Assembly (NCBI GenBank): GCA_937951955.1 | Contig: CALGAD010000132.1 | Span: forward strand, 1-52,282 | Length of the DNA: 52,282 nucleotides | Direction of reading: 5' to 3' | DNA from: an uncultured Bacillaceae bacterium | Lineage (GTDB): Bacteria > Bacillota > Bacilli > Bacillales > Caldibacillaceae | Position numbers and translations under genes: made by a program | Shown: positions 34,401 through 43,435 of the stretch, piece by piece | How positions within the stretch are numbered: the stretch's first letter is position 1 | Layout of the letters: each line of letters begins with the position of its first letter | The notes under the pieces: model-generated | What the model was told of the DNA's origin: nothing | The model's input: the letters and a program-made list of their open reading frames with translations, nothing else | The model's database searches: none

Positions 34401-35930
34401 ATGGTGATTTTAACGGGAAAATCGTTAACTTTTGCCGAAATAAAACGTGTCGTTTGGAAAAAAGAATTAGTTGCCGTACATCCCGAAGCCATCGAAAAAA
34501 TAAAAGAAAATAGAAAAACGGTTGAACGAATGATTGCTGGAGAAAAAACGATGTACGGCATTAATACAGGATTTGGCAAATTTAGTGATGTGATCATTAA
34601 TGATACGGATCTAGATGAATTACAGTTAAATTTGATTAGATCCCATGCATGCGGTGTTGGTGATGTGTTTTCTGAAGAGATTAGCCGCACGATGTTGCTG
34701 TTAAGAGCCAATGCACTTGCCCGGGGATATTCAGGAGTTCGACCTATAATTGTCGAACAGCTTATCAAGCTCATCAATGCGTCTATTCATCCGGTTATCC
34801 CCCAGCAAGGCTCCCTTGGTGCAAGTGGCGACCTTGCTCCTCTTTCCCATCTCGCATTAGCATTAATGGGCGAAGGTGAAGTCTTTTACCATGGCAAACG
34901 ATTACCGGCCTCTGCTGCACTCCGAAAAGAAGGAATACCTCCGATAAAACTCAAAGCAAAAGAAGGACTCGCTTTAATTAATGGTACCCAGGCCATGACA
35001 GCCGTTGGTGTGATCGCTTATTTGGAAATGGAAAAGTTACTTTATCAAAGTGAGCTAATCGCCTCCATGACCCTGGAAGGACTGCGAGGGATTATCGATG
35101 CTTTTAACCTGGATTTACACAAAGTCCGTGGCCATGAGGAGCAAACTCAAGTGGCCCGGCGAATCAAATCGTATTTATCTGATAGTTCCCTGACCACGAG
35201 ACAAGGAGAATTGCGCATACAGGATGCTTATTCCCTCCGTTGTATTCCTCAAGTGCTTGGTGCCGTCTGGCAAACGATCAATCATGCTAAAGAAAAACTC
35301 TTGATTGAAATCAATGCGGTAACTGATAATCCTTTAATATTTTCCGGCGATGATAAAGTTCTCTCCGGTGGTAATTTTCACGGTGAGATCATCGCCTTTG
35401 CAATGGATTATGTGAAACTCGGAATTGCAGAAACCGCCAATATTGCCGAACGGCGTATTGAAAGACTGGTCAACCCGCAGTTGAATGATTTACCACCCTT
35501 CTTAAGTCCCGAGCCCGGATTGCAATCAGGGGCGATGATTATGCAATACACAGCGGCATCCCTCGTTTCGGAGAATAAAGTATTAGCCCATCCGGCAAGT
35601 GTGGACTCGATTCCCTCTTCCGCCAATCAGGAAGATCACGTCAGCATGGGAACGATTGCTGCCAGACAGGCTTTACAAATGATCCAAAATACAAGACGCG
35701 TCATCGCGATTGAACTCATCTGTGCGATGCAAGCGGTCGAGTATCGGGGCATCCATCTTATGGCTACGGCCACGAAACAACTTTATGAAAAGGCAAGAAA
35801 CATTGTTCCCTCTATAACAAAAGACAGGGTCTTTTCTTTCGATATTGAAAACATGCAAAAATGGCTGAAAGAAGAAGAAAGTGAGCAGGTTATCCAACAG
35901 ATTTTGGAAGGAATTGGCCAAAATAGTTAG
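34401..35930 (+). CDS. hutH: Histidine ammonia-lyase
   Basis: HutH removes ammonia from L-histidine to give urocanate, the first step of the pathway. The start is ATG 34401 behind GGAGGTG. An ORF start 75 nt earlier lies inside the terminator and is not used. The 509-residue enzyme has the usual length. The self-formed MIO cofactor comes from A141-S142-G143 in GSLGASGDLAPLSH, with YGINTGFGKFSDV near 52 and the late SVDSIPSSANQEDHVSMG. It follows the HutP-controlled terminator. hutU, hutI and hutG are not next to it but about 12.6 kb downstream. Confidence 0.97.
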   Translation: MVILTGKSLTFAEIKRVVWKKELVAVHPEAIEKIKENRKTVERMIAGEKTMYGINTGFGKFSDVIINDTDLDELQLNLIRSHACGVGDVFSEEISRTMLLLRANALARGYSGVRPIIVEQLIKLINASIHPVIPQQGSLGASGDLAPLSHLALALMGEGEVFYHGKRLPASAALRKEGIPPIKLKAKEGLALINGTQAMTAVGVIAYLEMEKLLYQSELIASMTLEGLRGIIDAFNLDLHKVRGHEEQTQVARRIKSYLSDSSLTTRQGELRIQDAYSLRCIPQVLGAVWQTINHAKEKLLIEINAVTDNPLIFSGDDKVLSGGNFHGEIIAFAMDYVKLGIAETANIAERRIERLVNPQLNDLPPFLSPEPGLQSGAMIMQYTAASLVSENKVLAHPASVDSIPSSANQEDHVSMGTIAARQALQMIQNTRRVIAIELICAMQAVEYRGIHLMATATKQLYEKARNIVPSITKDRVFSFDIENMQKWLKEEESEQVIQQILEGIGQNS

Positions 35931-36140
35931 TAAATCAAAATCCCATCAAGGCGCAAAAATACGTCTAAAAATAGTTCTTATGTATGAGCAGTGATAATAA
36001 ATGAACAAAAAAATTAACATGACTAAACGGATAAACTCAGACAATTGAAGTACACAAGCGAGTAGTTGAACCGCTCACAGGGCTACCCCCTTATCAAACC
36101 TAATGTGCCCGACTTAGACATACGGCATACCATAGTGTTC

Positions 36141-36290
36141 CAATAATGAACACGTTGTTCATCTGCGGTCATGGAGGAAGTCCCGGATTCGCACAAACTT
36201 TTGCGTCAATGTATTTGTCACTCCTCACAAAGCAGAATATATTGGCATGGATTTAAAAACTTTGGACGAGAATTTAATAGTCTTTTTCCC
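36141..36290 (+). pseudogene. Fragment resembling the C-terminal domain of a secreted polymorphic toxin
   Basis: One frame reads HSVPIMNTLFICGHGGSPGF, then AQTFASMY. A frame change near 36,205 continues VNVFVTPHKAEYIGMDLKTL, then DENLIVFFP. The order C/H-G-G-x-FAQxxA, then V-x-V-x-P, then a final V-F-F-P strand resembles C-terminal domains of T7SS or LXG-type polymorphic toxins. There is no start codon or ribosome binding site. The match is by memory of a pattern and the length is only about 50 residues. Confidence 0.3.
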
Positions 36291-36296
36291 TAAAAT

Positions 36297-36324
36297 GGAC
36301 AGGTAACTCTGTCCGATTTTTTTT
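36297..36324 (+). terminator. Intrinsic terminator behind the toxin-like fragment
   Basis: GGACAG and CTGTCC pair around 6 nt, followed by GATTTTTTTT. It may end the hutH transcript far downstream or be left from the decayed gene. Confidence 0.75.
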
Positions 36325-37010
36325 GTCTTATGGAAAACAAAAGTGATAAACTTCAACGGTATGGAATAAGGTGTCCCTAATTATAGGGTCTGATTCTCGA
36401 TCTCAAGCTGGCTCAAGATCAAGTCCAAATTTTGATAACGTATTTCACAATTTCACGTAATGATTGATTTCGTGAATAATACAATGTTGAATACTTGCAA
36501 ATGGTTACACAGCTAAAATAGTTTCTAATTTGCTTTTCGTTGAGCTATTTTGCTAATTTTTTAGTCCATCTCCTCTCCGCAAATGATTTCTCGTAACATG
36601 TTTGTTTTTCAATTTTACACTGAAATACTTCTTTAAAAAAATTCATTAATGGAGCCATAATTTGCATGGTGCTTGTAAATTTTCCTTCTATCATTCACCC
36701 GGTCATTTTGTGTCATAAAATCCTCCCCAGGAAAGTTTATATATCCTGATTCGTACATAGGCAAATAACATCAGTTTGCATAATATTCTCATCGTTCATA
36801 CTTTCAGTGAGAACAAATTGGGGGAAAGTGAAACTATTTATTCCTTTAAATTACGACAAAATTTTAAATTATTATCTAGTAAAAACTAAGGAAATGTGAT
36901 ATAGTTCTGAGTAAACATAATAATCCAAAAATTTTAATAATTAAAATACCTGTAGCCCTATTCTCACAATAAAGAACACAAGTGAAAATACCAAAAAGGA
37001 GTTTTGCTTT

Positions 37011-37805
37011 ATGAAAGTATATATCAGTGCTGATTTAGAAGGAGTAGCTGGCTCAACAACCTGGATTGAGACGGAGAAAAATACTCCAGATTATACACCC
37101 TTTCAAAAGCAAATGACAAAAGAAGTGGAAGCTGCCATTGAAGGGGCAATTGCCGGTGGTGCAACCGAAATCGTCTTAAAAGATGCCCATGATTCTGCAA
37201 GAAATATTGATATTTCAAATTTGCCAGAGAATGTAAAAATCATTCGCGGCTGGACGGGTCATCCAATGTGCATGGTTGCAGGTTTAGATGATAGTTTCGA
37301 TCGTGCTATTTTCATAGGTTATCACAGTAAAGGGGGAAGCCACCGTAATCCTTTGGCACATACATTAGTAGTGAATGCTGATGTAAAGATCAATGGCGAA
37401 TATGCCAGTGAATTTTTGATTAATGCCTATGCCGCAGCACTTCACGGGGTTCCCGTTGCATTTGTCAGCGGAGATGTCGGCCTTACAGAAGAAATCAAGG
37501 AGGTTAACGAAAATATTGTCACGCTGCCGATCAAAGAAGGAATTGGTGGGGCTACTGTAAGTATTAGTCCAAAATTAGCCATTCGCGAAACGAAAAGATT
37601 AGTTGAAGAGGCGATGAAGGTAGATCGAGATTCGCTCCAAATCGAACTTCCTAAACATTTCGTTGTCGAAATTATTTACCGGGATCATACCCGAGCTTAT
37701 CGAAACTCTTTTTATCCGGGTGCAAAATTCAAGCCACACAATACAGTGAAATATGAAACTGATGATTACTTCGACGTATTACGATTGTTACATTTTTTAA
37801 CTTGA
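37011..37805 (+). CDS. dppA: D-aminopeptidase, M55 family
   Basis: The 264-residue zinc peptidase has the ligands D8 and E10 (ISADLEG), H60 (KDAHDSARN), H105 (GYHSKGG) and E134 (ASEFLINA), with HTLVVNADVKING between. This is the M55 signature. DppA of B. subtilis releases D-alanine from short peptides such as D-Ala-D-Ala and is the first gene of the dppA-E/ykf operon. The ATG follows AAAAAGGAG. It is cytoplasmic and probably decameric as in its relatives. It is separated from the ABC importer genes by about 700 nt of debris, so it may form its own transcript. Confidence 0.95.
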   Translation: MKVYISADLEGVAGSTTWIETEKNTPDYTPFQKQMTKEVEAAIEGAIAGGATEIVLKDAHDSARNIDISNLPENVKIIRGWTGHPMCMVAGLDDSFDRAIFIGYHSKGGSHRNPLAHTLVVNADVKINGEYASEFLINAYAAALHGVPVAFVSGDVGLTEEIKEVNENIVTLPIKEGIGGATVSISPKLAIRETKRLVEEAMKVDRDSLQIELPKHFVVEIIYRDHTRAYRNSFYPGAKFKPHNTVKYETDDYFDVLRLLHFLT

Positions 37806-38504
37806 TTGAATACTGGTGAATAAAATGAAGATTTCAGACATAAAGTGTTCTGAAGTTGAAGCACCATTCTTTACACTTTTTATTCAGCGTTCTGAACCGT
37901 TGATCATATAAAAAATATTGGTGTTTACGTTTATACATAAGAAGAGATCTGGCAAAAAATGCTGATCGAGTAGTAGCAACACAAATTGCTGTGGGACCGA
38001 TGTGAAAATTCTTCGAGATGCTAATTAAGACTGGTATTCAAAGCAAGATGTTGGAAATTTCAATATGGATGAGTTGAACATCATGTCCACTACTTAAATT
38101 TATAAGGCTTGCAAGGTGTAACTGCCCGTCCTGAAACAAATATGCCAGTGATTGAAAGCGCATTCCTATCAAAAGATGCACTTAAATTCATTCATTTGCC
38201 AACCAGTGATTGGATCTATATCAAACTATTGAAAACAGGCGGGATTTATCAGGCAGAAAAATATGCTCCTACTGCCGGAGCGAACCGCATGATTCATTGT
38301 AAGTTGGAAACGGAAATTACTGCAAGCACTGCGGCTCATTTCGCTCCATCACAATAGAACATCACAATGTTTGATGTAGATGGTCAAGCCTACGTTTGAA
38401 AGATCCTGTTTCAGGAGGTCCTGCATTCAAAAGCCAATGGATCTGAATGTGAGATGGCCTGGGATAGGATTTTCAATACAAAAATGAAGAAAAAGGGGGA
38501 TTCT
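37806..38504. other. Region between dppA and the importer genes
   Basis: About 700 nt, mostly a decayed gene (separate entry). No promoter of the importer operon could be fixed. AGGAGG at 38,412-38,417 has no suitable start behind it. Confidence 0.4.
37940..38395 (+). pseudogene. Decayed gene of unknown family
   Basis: Protein-like pieces appear in changing frames: DLAKNADRVVATQIAVGPM, then ILRDAN-like, then NMDELNIMSTT, then LQGVTARPETNMPVIESAFL followed by SKDALKFIHLPTSDWIYIKL (38,109-38,357). The last piece ends at TAG 38355-38357 and the same frame goes on NITMFDVDGQAYV. They look like the last 140 residues of one protein with several stops and shifts. The 82-residue open frame has no ribosome binding site. 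I do not recognise the family. Confidence 0.55.
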
Positions 38505-40331
38505 ATGAAAAAACATTTACTGTTTTTACTCGCTTGTATCGCTTTGATATTAGCAGCATGTAGCGATGATGCAGGATCGAATGAAGAGGAATCGGTATTC
38601 CGTACTGTGTATTCAGGGGAAGTAAAAACACTGAACTATCTAAAAACATCAGAGACGAATGAATTCGGTGTGGCGGCAAACTTAGTCGATGGTTTGATTG
38701 AGTATGACAAATACGGAATTGTTCAACCGGGATTAGCCGAGTCTTGGGAATCCAATGAAGATGCGACAGTGTGGACATTTAAACTTCGGGAAGGTGTGAA
38801 ATGGGTCGACCATGAGGGCAATGAAGTAGCAGAAGTCACTGCTCAGGACTTTGTGGATGGCTTGAATTATGTACTCGATGCGAAGAATGAATCCGCAACT
38901 GCCTGGATTGCGACAGTAGTGAAAAACGGAAATGCATTCTATGAAGGGGAAATTACGGATTTTTCTCAAGTAGGAATAAAAGCGCTCGATAAATATACCC
39001 TGGAATATACATTGGAAGGGCCAACACCTTATTTCCTTTCCATGTTGAACTATGTCTGTTTCTTCCCGGTCTATGGAGAGTTCTTAGCTGAAAAAGGAGA
39101 TAGTTTTGGTACATCCAAAGAAAACCTCCTGTACAATGGCGCTTATATTCTATCTGAATTTGAACCGCAAAACAAACGGGTCTTAACAAAAAACCCGACA
39201 TATTGGGATAAAGACAATGTGTTAATCGACAAAATCGAATACATGTATAACAAAGAAGCAGCGAATGTAGCGCCGGAATTATTCTTACGTGGAGAGGTTG
39301 ATCATGCAGTAATTCCAATTGCGATTTTGGATGACTGGTTCAACGATCCTGAGAAAAAAGATCTGGTTCGTCCAAGTACAAGCAGCTTCTACTCCTACTT
39401 CTACGCATTTAACTTTGATCCACAATTTGATGAAGAATACGAGCCAGAAAACTGGAAAGTTGCCGTCAACAACAAAAACTTCCGTAAATCTTTATTCCAT
39501 GCCCTGGACCGTGTATCGGCCATGTTAACAGAAGAACCTTATAATCCGGAATCATTATTGAATAATACCATTACACCGAAAAACTTCATTGATATCGATG
39601 GTGTTGACTATACCCAATTAGAACCTTTAGCAAAGTTTACGAACAATGATTCCTTTGATCCTGATTTAGCGCTTGAGTATAAGGAAAAGGCACTGGCCGA
39701 ACTGGAAGGAAAAGTCACATTCCCTGTAAAAGTATTAATGCCTTATAACTCTGGATTGCCTGACTGGGCAAACCGTTCGCAAGTCATTGAACAACAAATG
39801 GAGAACTTATTAGGAGAAGATTATATCGATATTATTGTATACGCCGGTCCTTCAACCGGATTTCTAAGCGAAGTGCGCCGTCCAGGCAAATTTGCGTTTA
39901 TGGAAGTGAACTGGGGCCCGGACTATGCGGACCCGTTGACGTATACAGATCCATTTACAACTGGCGGAACATATAACAAACCGGAATTAGCGGAAGGATA
40001 CACGGATACAAACGGACAACCGATCTATGACAATATGGTGAACAAAGCAAAAGAAACGATTGACCCAGCAGAACGTTATCAATTATTTGCTGAGGCAGAA
40101 GCATTCTTAATCGAAGAAGCATTCGTTGTTCCTTACAAAGTAGGCGGTACTGGATACGTCGCATCGAGACTTAATCCATTTGAAGCTCAGTATTCACCAT
40201 TTGGTGTCACCAGTGAGAAATTTAAAGGTCAAAAAATCCTGGACAAACCGATGAGTAACGATGAATTTTTAGAAGCAAAAGAACAATGGGAAAAAGAACG
40301 TGCGGAAGCACTTAAGAACGCAGGTCAATAA
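38505..40331 (+). CDS. Oligopeptide ABC transporter substrate-binding lipoprotein (SBP family 5)
   Basis: The start is ATG 38505 behind AAGGGGG. The earlier in-frame ATGs lack a site. The 608-residue protein has a lipoprotein signal ending LALILAAC-like (IALILAAC) and then the SBP_bac_5 pattern: VKTLNYLKTSETNEFGVAANLVDGLIEYD, ESWESNEDATVWTFKLREGVKW, and VEWGPDYADPLTY-like NWGPDYADP. It binds peptides outside the cell and hands them to the permeases encoded downstream. It is somewhat longer than OppA/DppE (about 540). Two hairpins between it and the permease genes would give more binding protein than permease. Confidence 0.93.
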   Translation: MKKHLLFLLACIALILAACSDDAGSNEEESVFRTVYSGEVKTLNYLKTSETNEFGVAANLVDGLIEYDKYGIVQPGLAESWESNEDATVWTFKLREGVKWVDHEGNEVAEVTAQDFVDGLNYVLDAKNESATAWIATVVKNGNAFYEGEITDFSQVGIKALDKYTLEYTLEGPTPYFLSMLNYVCFFPVYGEFLAEKGDSFGTSKENLLYNGAYILSEFEPQNKRVLTKNPTYWDKDNVLIDKIEYMYNKEAANVAPELFLRGEVDHAVIPIAILDDWFNDPEKKDLVRPSTSSFYSYFYAFNFDPQFDEEYEPENWKVAVNNKNFRKSLFHALDRVSAMLTEEPYNPESLLNNTITPKNFIDIDGVDYTQLEPLAKFTNNDSFDPDLALEYKEKALAELEGKVTFPVKVLMPYNSGLPDWANRSQVIEQQMENLLGEDYIDIIVYAGPSTGFLSEVRRPGKFAFMEVNWGPDYADPLTYTDPFTTGGTYNKPELAEGYTDTNGQPIYDNMVNKAKETIDPAERYQLFAEAEAFLIEEAFVVPYKVGGTGYVASRLNPFEAQYSPFGVTSEKFKGQKILDKPMSNDEFLEAKEQWEKERAEALKNAGQ

Positions 40332-40428
40332 CGCTGTAAACATTATGAATCTAATAAAAACTCGATTAGATTCATAATCAAGCGTTGAAGAAGGAGATGG
40401 TCTATTATCATCTCCTTCCTTCTCTTAT
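40331..40428 (+). promoter_or_regulatory. Two hairpins between binding protein and permease genes
   Basis: First, ATTATGAATCTAAT (40342-40355) pairs perfectly with ATTAGATTCATAAT (40365-40378), with outer ACGCT/AGCGT pairing. Second, GAAGGAGATG (40390-40399) pairs with CATCTCCTTC (40409-40418), followed by CTTCTCTTATT. The first would stabilise the upstream message, the second would be a partial terminator. Confidence 0.65.
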
Positions 40429-40452
40429 TAAGGCAGACATGGGAGGGAGCAT

Positions 40453-41397
40453 ATGTTAGCGTATATCGGCAAACGGTTATTGCAGTCAATCATTACACTA
40501 TTTATCATCATTACCGTCGTGTTCCTTTTATTGCGGTTATTGCCTGAAGAAGGCTATTTAGGAGCCGCTGCGGATAAAATGACACCCGAACAACAAGAAA
40601 TCTATTTAACTAATTTAGGGTTGCGTGATCCAATAATCGTTCAGTTAGGAAACTTTTATTTAGATTTATTACAGGGAGATTTAGGAAAATCCATTACATA
40701 CCGGACCGATGTTCCCGTAGTTGAGATTATTGCAGATAAAGTCATGTATTCATTAATGTTTGGAGTCGCTGCCATTGTTCTGGCGCTATTGGTCGGGGTG
40801 CCTTTAGGTATATTAATGGCCCAATTCAAAGGAAGATGGATCGACTCGCTAGGAACAGGATATATTGTGTTTATTGTGGCAGTACCTTCCATGGTGTACT
40901 TCCTGTTAATTCAAGTATATATTTCTGATTTCTTCAATTTGCCCTTATTATTTGATGAAAACAAGCCGATCACCTGGTTGTTACCCTTAATCTCTCTTGC
41001 TTTAGGTCCGATTGCTTTTTATGCGATGTGGATGCGACGATATATGGTCGATGAATTAAATAAAGATTATATAAAACTTGCCCGGGCAAAGGGTGTGAAA
41101 GAACGCACCATCATGTTTCAGCATGTAATGAGAAATGCGTTTATTCCACTCGCACAGTTTTTGCCGGCAACGATATTGCTCACGATTACCGGTTCCATTT
41201 ATGTTGAATCGTTATATTCCATACCGGGAATGGGCGGATTGCTGGTGGATGCCATCCAGCGTCAAGATAATCCAATCGTTCAAGCACTCGTGTTGCTCTT
41301 CTCATCTTTAGGAATCATTGGATTATTTTTAGGCGATGTGCTTATGGCCCTTATTGATCCTCGCATCAAATTTGGTAAAGGAGAGAGTGTACGCTGA
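40453..41397 (+). CDS. Oligopeptide ABC transporter permease (DppB/OppB type)
   Basis: The 314-residue protein has six membrane segments. The N-terminal MLAYIGKRLLQSIITLFIIITVVFLLLRL is the standard start of DppB/OppB permeases. The EAA-type loop reads YIKLARAKGVKERTIMFQHVMRNAFIPL, the contact to the ATPases. GGSIYVESLYSIPGMGGLLVDAI-like text follows. The ATG follows GGGAGGGAGC. It overlaps the next permease gene by one base. It forms the membrane channel with the next gene product. Confidence 0.95.
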   Translation: MLAYIGKRLLQSIITLFIIITVVFLLLRLLPEEGYLGAAADKMTPEQQEIYLTNLGLRDPIIVQLGNFYLDLLQGDLGKSITYRTDVPVVEIIADKVMYSLMFGVAAIVLALLVGVPLGILMAQFKGRWIDSLGTGYIVFIVAVPSMVYFLLIQVYISDFFNLPLLFDENKPITWLLPLISLALGPIAFYAMWMRRYMVDELNKDYIKLARAKGVKERTIMFQHVMRNAFIPLAQFLPATILLTITGSIYVESLYSIPGMGGLLVDAIQRQDNPIVQALVLLFSSLGIIGLFLGDVLMALIDPRIKFGKGESVR

Positions 41398-42371
41398 TGG
41401 GCTTATATTCGGAAAAAATACGCAATATCACGGACAAATCATGTGAACATTTATTTGAGTTTGCTGAACAGGATGAAGAACAAGCTGAAAAAATTGGCTA
41501 TTCCAATTATTCCTATTGGCGTTCCACCTGGAATTCATTCTTAAAAAATAAAGTAGCCGTATTTTTTTTAATCTTGTTGATTACGCTCGTTTTATTTGTA
41601 CTAATCCAGCCATTTTTACCGAATCAAAAATCCCCTACTGAAATCTATTTAGATCCAGAAACGGGGTATCAAGCGAGAAATGTAGCGCCAAATGAGGAAT
41701 TTTGGTTTGGTACAAACTCCATTGGACAAGATTTATGGGCGCGCATATGGGCAGGCACTCGAACATCGTTGTTCATCGGGGTGGTTGTCGCCGTCGTTGA
41801 GGTAATTGTTGGCATCACCATTGGTGCCCTCTGGGGATACTCGAGAAAATTGGAAGGCGCCTTCACCCATGCTTATAACGTAGTTGAAAATATCCCAACG
41901 ACCATCGTATTAATTATCATGTCATTAATCTTACGGCCAAGCATCACAACCATTATTATCGCCATGTGTATCACTGGCTGGGTGGAGATGGCAAGGTTTA
42001 TACGAAACCAAATCGTCATCTTGCGTGATCGGGAATACAACTTAGCATCAAGAACGCTGGGAACACCAAGCCACCGAATCATTTTGAAAAACTTGCTGCC
42101 CTATTTAATTTCCATCATTATGCTGCGAATGAGCTTAGCCATTCCTTATGCTATAGGAGCAGAAGTATTTTTAACCTATATCGGTTTAGGGTTACCTGTA
42201 AGTGAACCTTCATTAGGCAACTTGATCAACGAAGGTCGAGTATTAATGATGTCTCCAGACTTAAGATATCAGCTTCTTTTCCCGAGTATCGTATTAAGTG
42301 TAATCACCATATCCTTCTATATCATTGGAAACGCCTTTGCTGATGCGGCTGATCCGAAAAATCACGTATAG
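41397..42371 (+). CDS. Oligopeptide ABC transporter permease (DppC/OppC type)
   Basis: The 324-residue protein has an N-terminal cytoplasmic stretch of about 45 residues, then six membrane segments. SYWRSTWNSFLKNKVAVFFLIL is the family N-terminal motif. GTNSIGQDLWARIWAGTRTSLFIG and YNLASRTLGTPSHRIILKNLLPYLIS (EAA loop), then PYAIGAEVFLTYIGLGLPVSEPSLG are hallmarks of DppC/OppC. The start codon ATG overlaps the stop of the preceding gene (TGATG), so the two are translationally coupled and probably produced in equal amounts. Confidence 0.95.
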   Translation: MGLYSEKIRNITDKSCEHLFEFAEQDEEQAEKIGYSNYSYWRSTWNSFLKNKVAVFFLILLITLVLFVLIQPFLPNQKSPTEIYLDPETGYQARNVAPNEEFWFGTNSIGQDLWARIWAGTRTSLFIGVVVAVVEVIVGITIGALWGYSRKLEGAFTHAYNVVENIPTTIVLIIMSLILRPSITTIIIAMCITGWVEMARFIRNQIVILRDREYNLASRTLGTPSHRIILKNLLPYLISIIMLRMSLAIPYAIGAEVFLTYIGLGLPVSEPSLGNLINEGRVLMMSPDLRYQLLFPSIVLSVITISFYIIGNAFADAADPKNHV

Positions 42372-42382
42372 GAGGCATCCAG

Positions 42383-43435
42383 ATGGTAGAGACAAAGGAA
42401 AAAATCTTATCCATTAAAAATTTAGTCATCAAGTTTAAATTACGTGGACAGGTGCTCACGGCAATTCGTGATATATCCCTAGATTTATATAAAGGGGAAA
42501 GTTTAGCCATCGTTGGCGAATCAGGATCTGGAAAATCGGTTTTAGTGAAGTCAATTATCGGTCTTCTGGAAAAAAACGGCTATATTGATCAAGGAAAAAT
42601 TTTATATGGAAATTACGATTTAGCACAATTCAAAACGGAAAAAGATTGGTTGAAAATCCGGGGTAAAGAAATTGCCATGGTTACGCAAGATCCAATGACT
42701 TCACTCAATCCACTGAAAACGATCGGAAAGCAAATAGAGGAAGCAGTGGTGTTGCATCAAGGGCTAAAGGGGAAAGAAGCCTATGAAAAGGTTCTTCAAT
42801 TACTTCGCGATGTTGGCATCGACGATGTAGAAAAGCGGTATAAACAATACCCGCATGAATTTTCGGGTGGCATGCGCCAACGGATTGTAATCGCCATCGC
42901 CATTGCCTGTAATCCCAAAATATTAATTTGTGATGAACCAACAACGGCCCTTGACGTAACCATCCAAGCACAAATTTTACAGTTACTAAAAAACCTGCAA
43001 GAAAAATACGAACTGACAACGATTTATATCACCCATGACCTTGGGGTTGTAGCAAAAGTAGCCGATCGCATTGCAGTAATGTACGCAGGGGACATTATTG
43101 AATTTGGGAAAACGGAAGAGATCTTTTTTAACGCGAAGCATCCTTATACATGGGCATTGATTTCTTCCCTCCCCCAATTAGGGGAAAAAGGGAAGGAACT
43201 TTATTCCATTAAAGGGACGCCACCAAATCTATTTAAAGAAATTAAAGGCGACGCATTTGCCCCGCGTAATCCGTATGCTTTAAAAATTGATTATGTAGAA
43301 CGCCCACCGTATTTTAAAGTCAGCGATACTCATTATGCAAAAACGTGGCTACTGCATCCCAATGCACCAAAAGTAGAGCCTCCCGAAATTTTGAAAAAAT
43401 TCTTCAAAGAAGGGAGACAGTATGCAAATGGCTGA
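42383..43435 (+). CDS. Oligopeptide ABC transporter ATPase (DppD/OppD type)
   Basis: The 350-residue ATPase has Walker A GESGSGKS (about residues 43-50), the Q loop MVTQDPMTSLNPLKTIGKQIEEA, signature EFSGGMRQRIVIAIAIACNP, Walker B ILICDEPTTALDVTIQ and switch THDLGVVAKVADR. The C-terminal oligopeptide-transporter extension (about 240-350, YTWALISSLPQLGEKGKELY) is present, but lacks the usual iron-sulphur type cysteine pattern. It works together with the next ATPase. AGGAGGCATCCAG precedes the ATG. It overlaps the next gene by 14 nt. Confidence 0.95.
   Translation: MVETKEKILSIKNLVIKFKLRGQVLTAIRDISLDLYKGESLAIVGESGSGKSVLVKSIIGLLEKNGYIDQGKILYGNYDLAQFKTEKDWLKIRGKEIAMVTQDPMTSLNPLKTIGKQIEEAVVLHQGLKGKEAYEKVLQLLRDVGIDDVEKRYKQYPHEFSGGMRQRIVIAIAIACNPKILICDEPTTALDVTIQAQILQLLKNLQEKYELTTIYITHDLGVVAKVADRIAVMYAGDIIEFGKTEEIFFNAKHPYTWALISSLPQLGEKGKELYSIKGTPPNLFKEIKGDAFAPRNPYALKIDYVERPPYFKVSDTHYAKTWLLHPNAPKVEPPEILKKFFKEGRQYANG

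Larger units (their letters stand above)
35931..37010. other. Long intergenic region after hutH with gene debris
   Basis: About 1080 nt. A toxin-domain-like fragment (36,141-36,290) and a terminator (36,297-36,324) are visible. The rest up to the dppA start is AT-rich and shows no gene. A weak AATTTT-rich dyad near 36,930-36,950 could be a poor CodY-type site but matches too loosely to call. Confidence 0.5.

Noticed and set aside
36925..36955. CodY-like AATTTT dyad before dppA
   Set aside because: Only about 9 of 15 positions match the CodY motif in a very AT-rich region.
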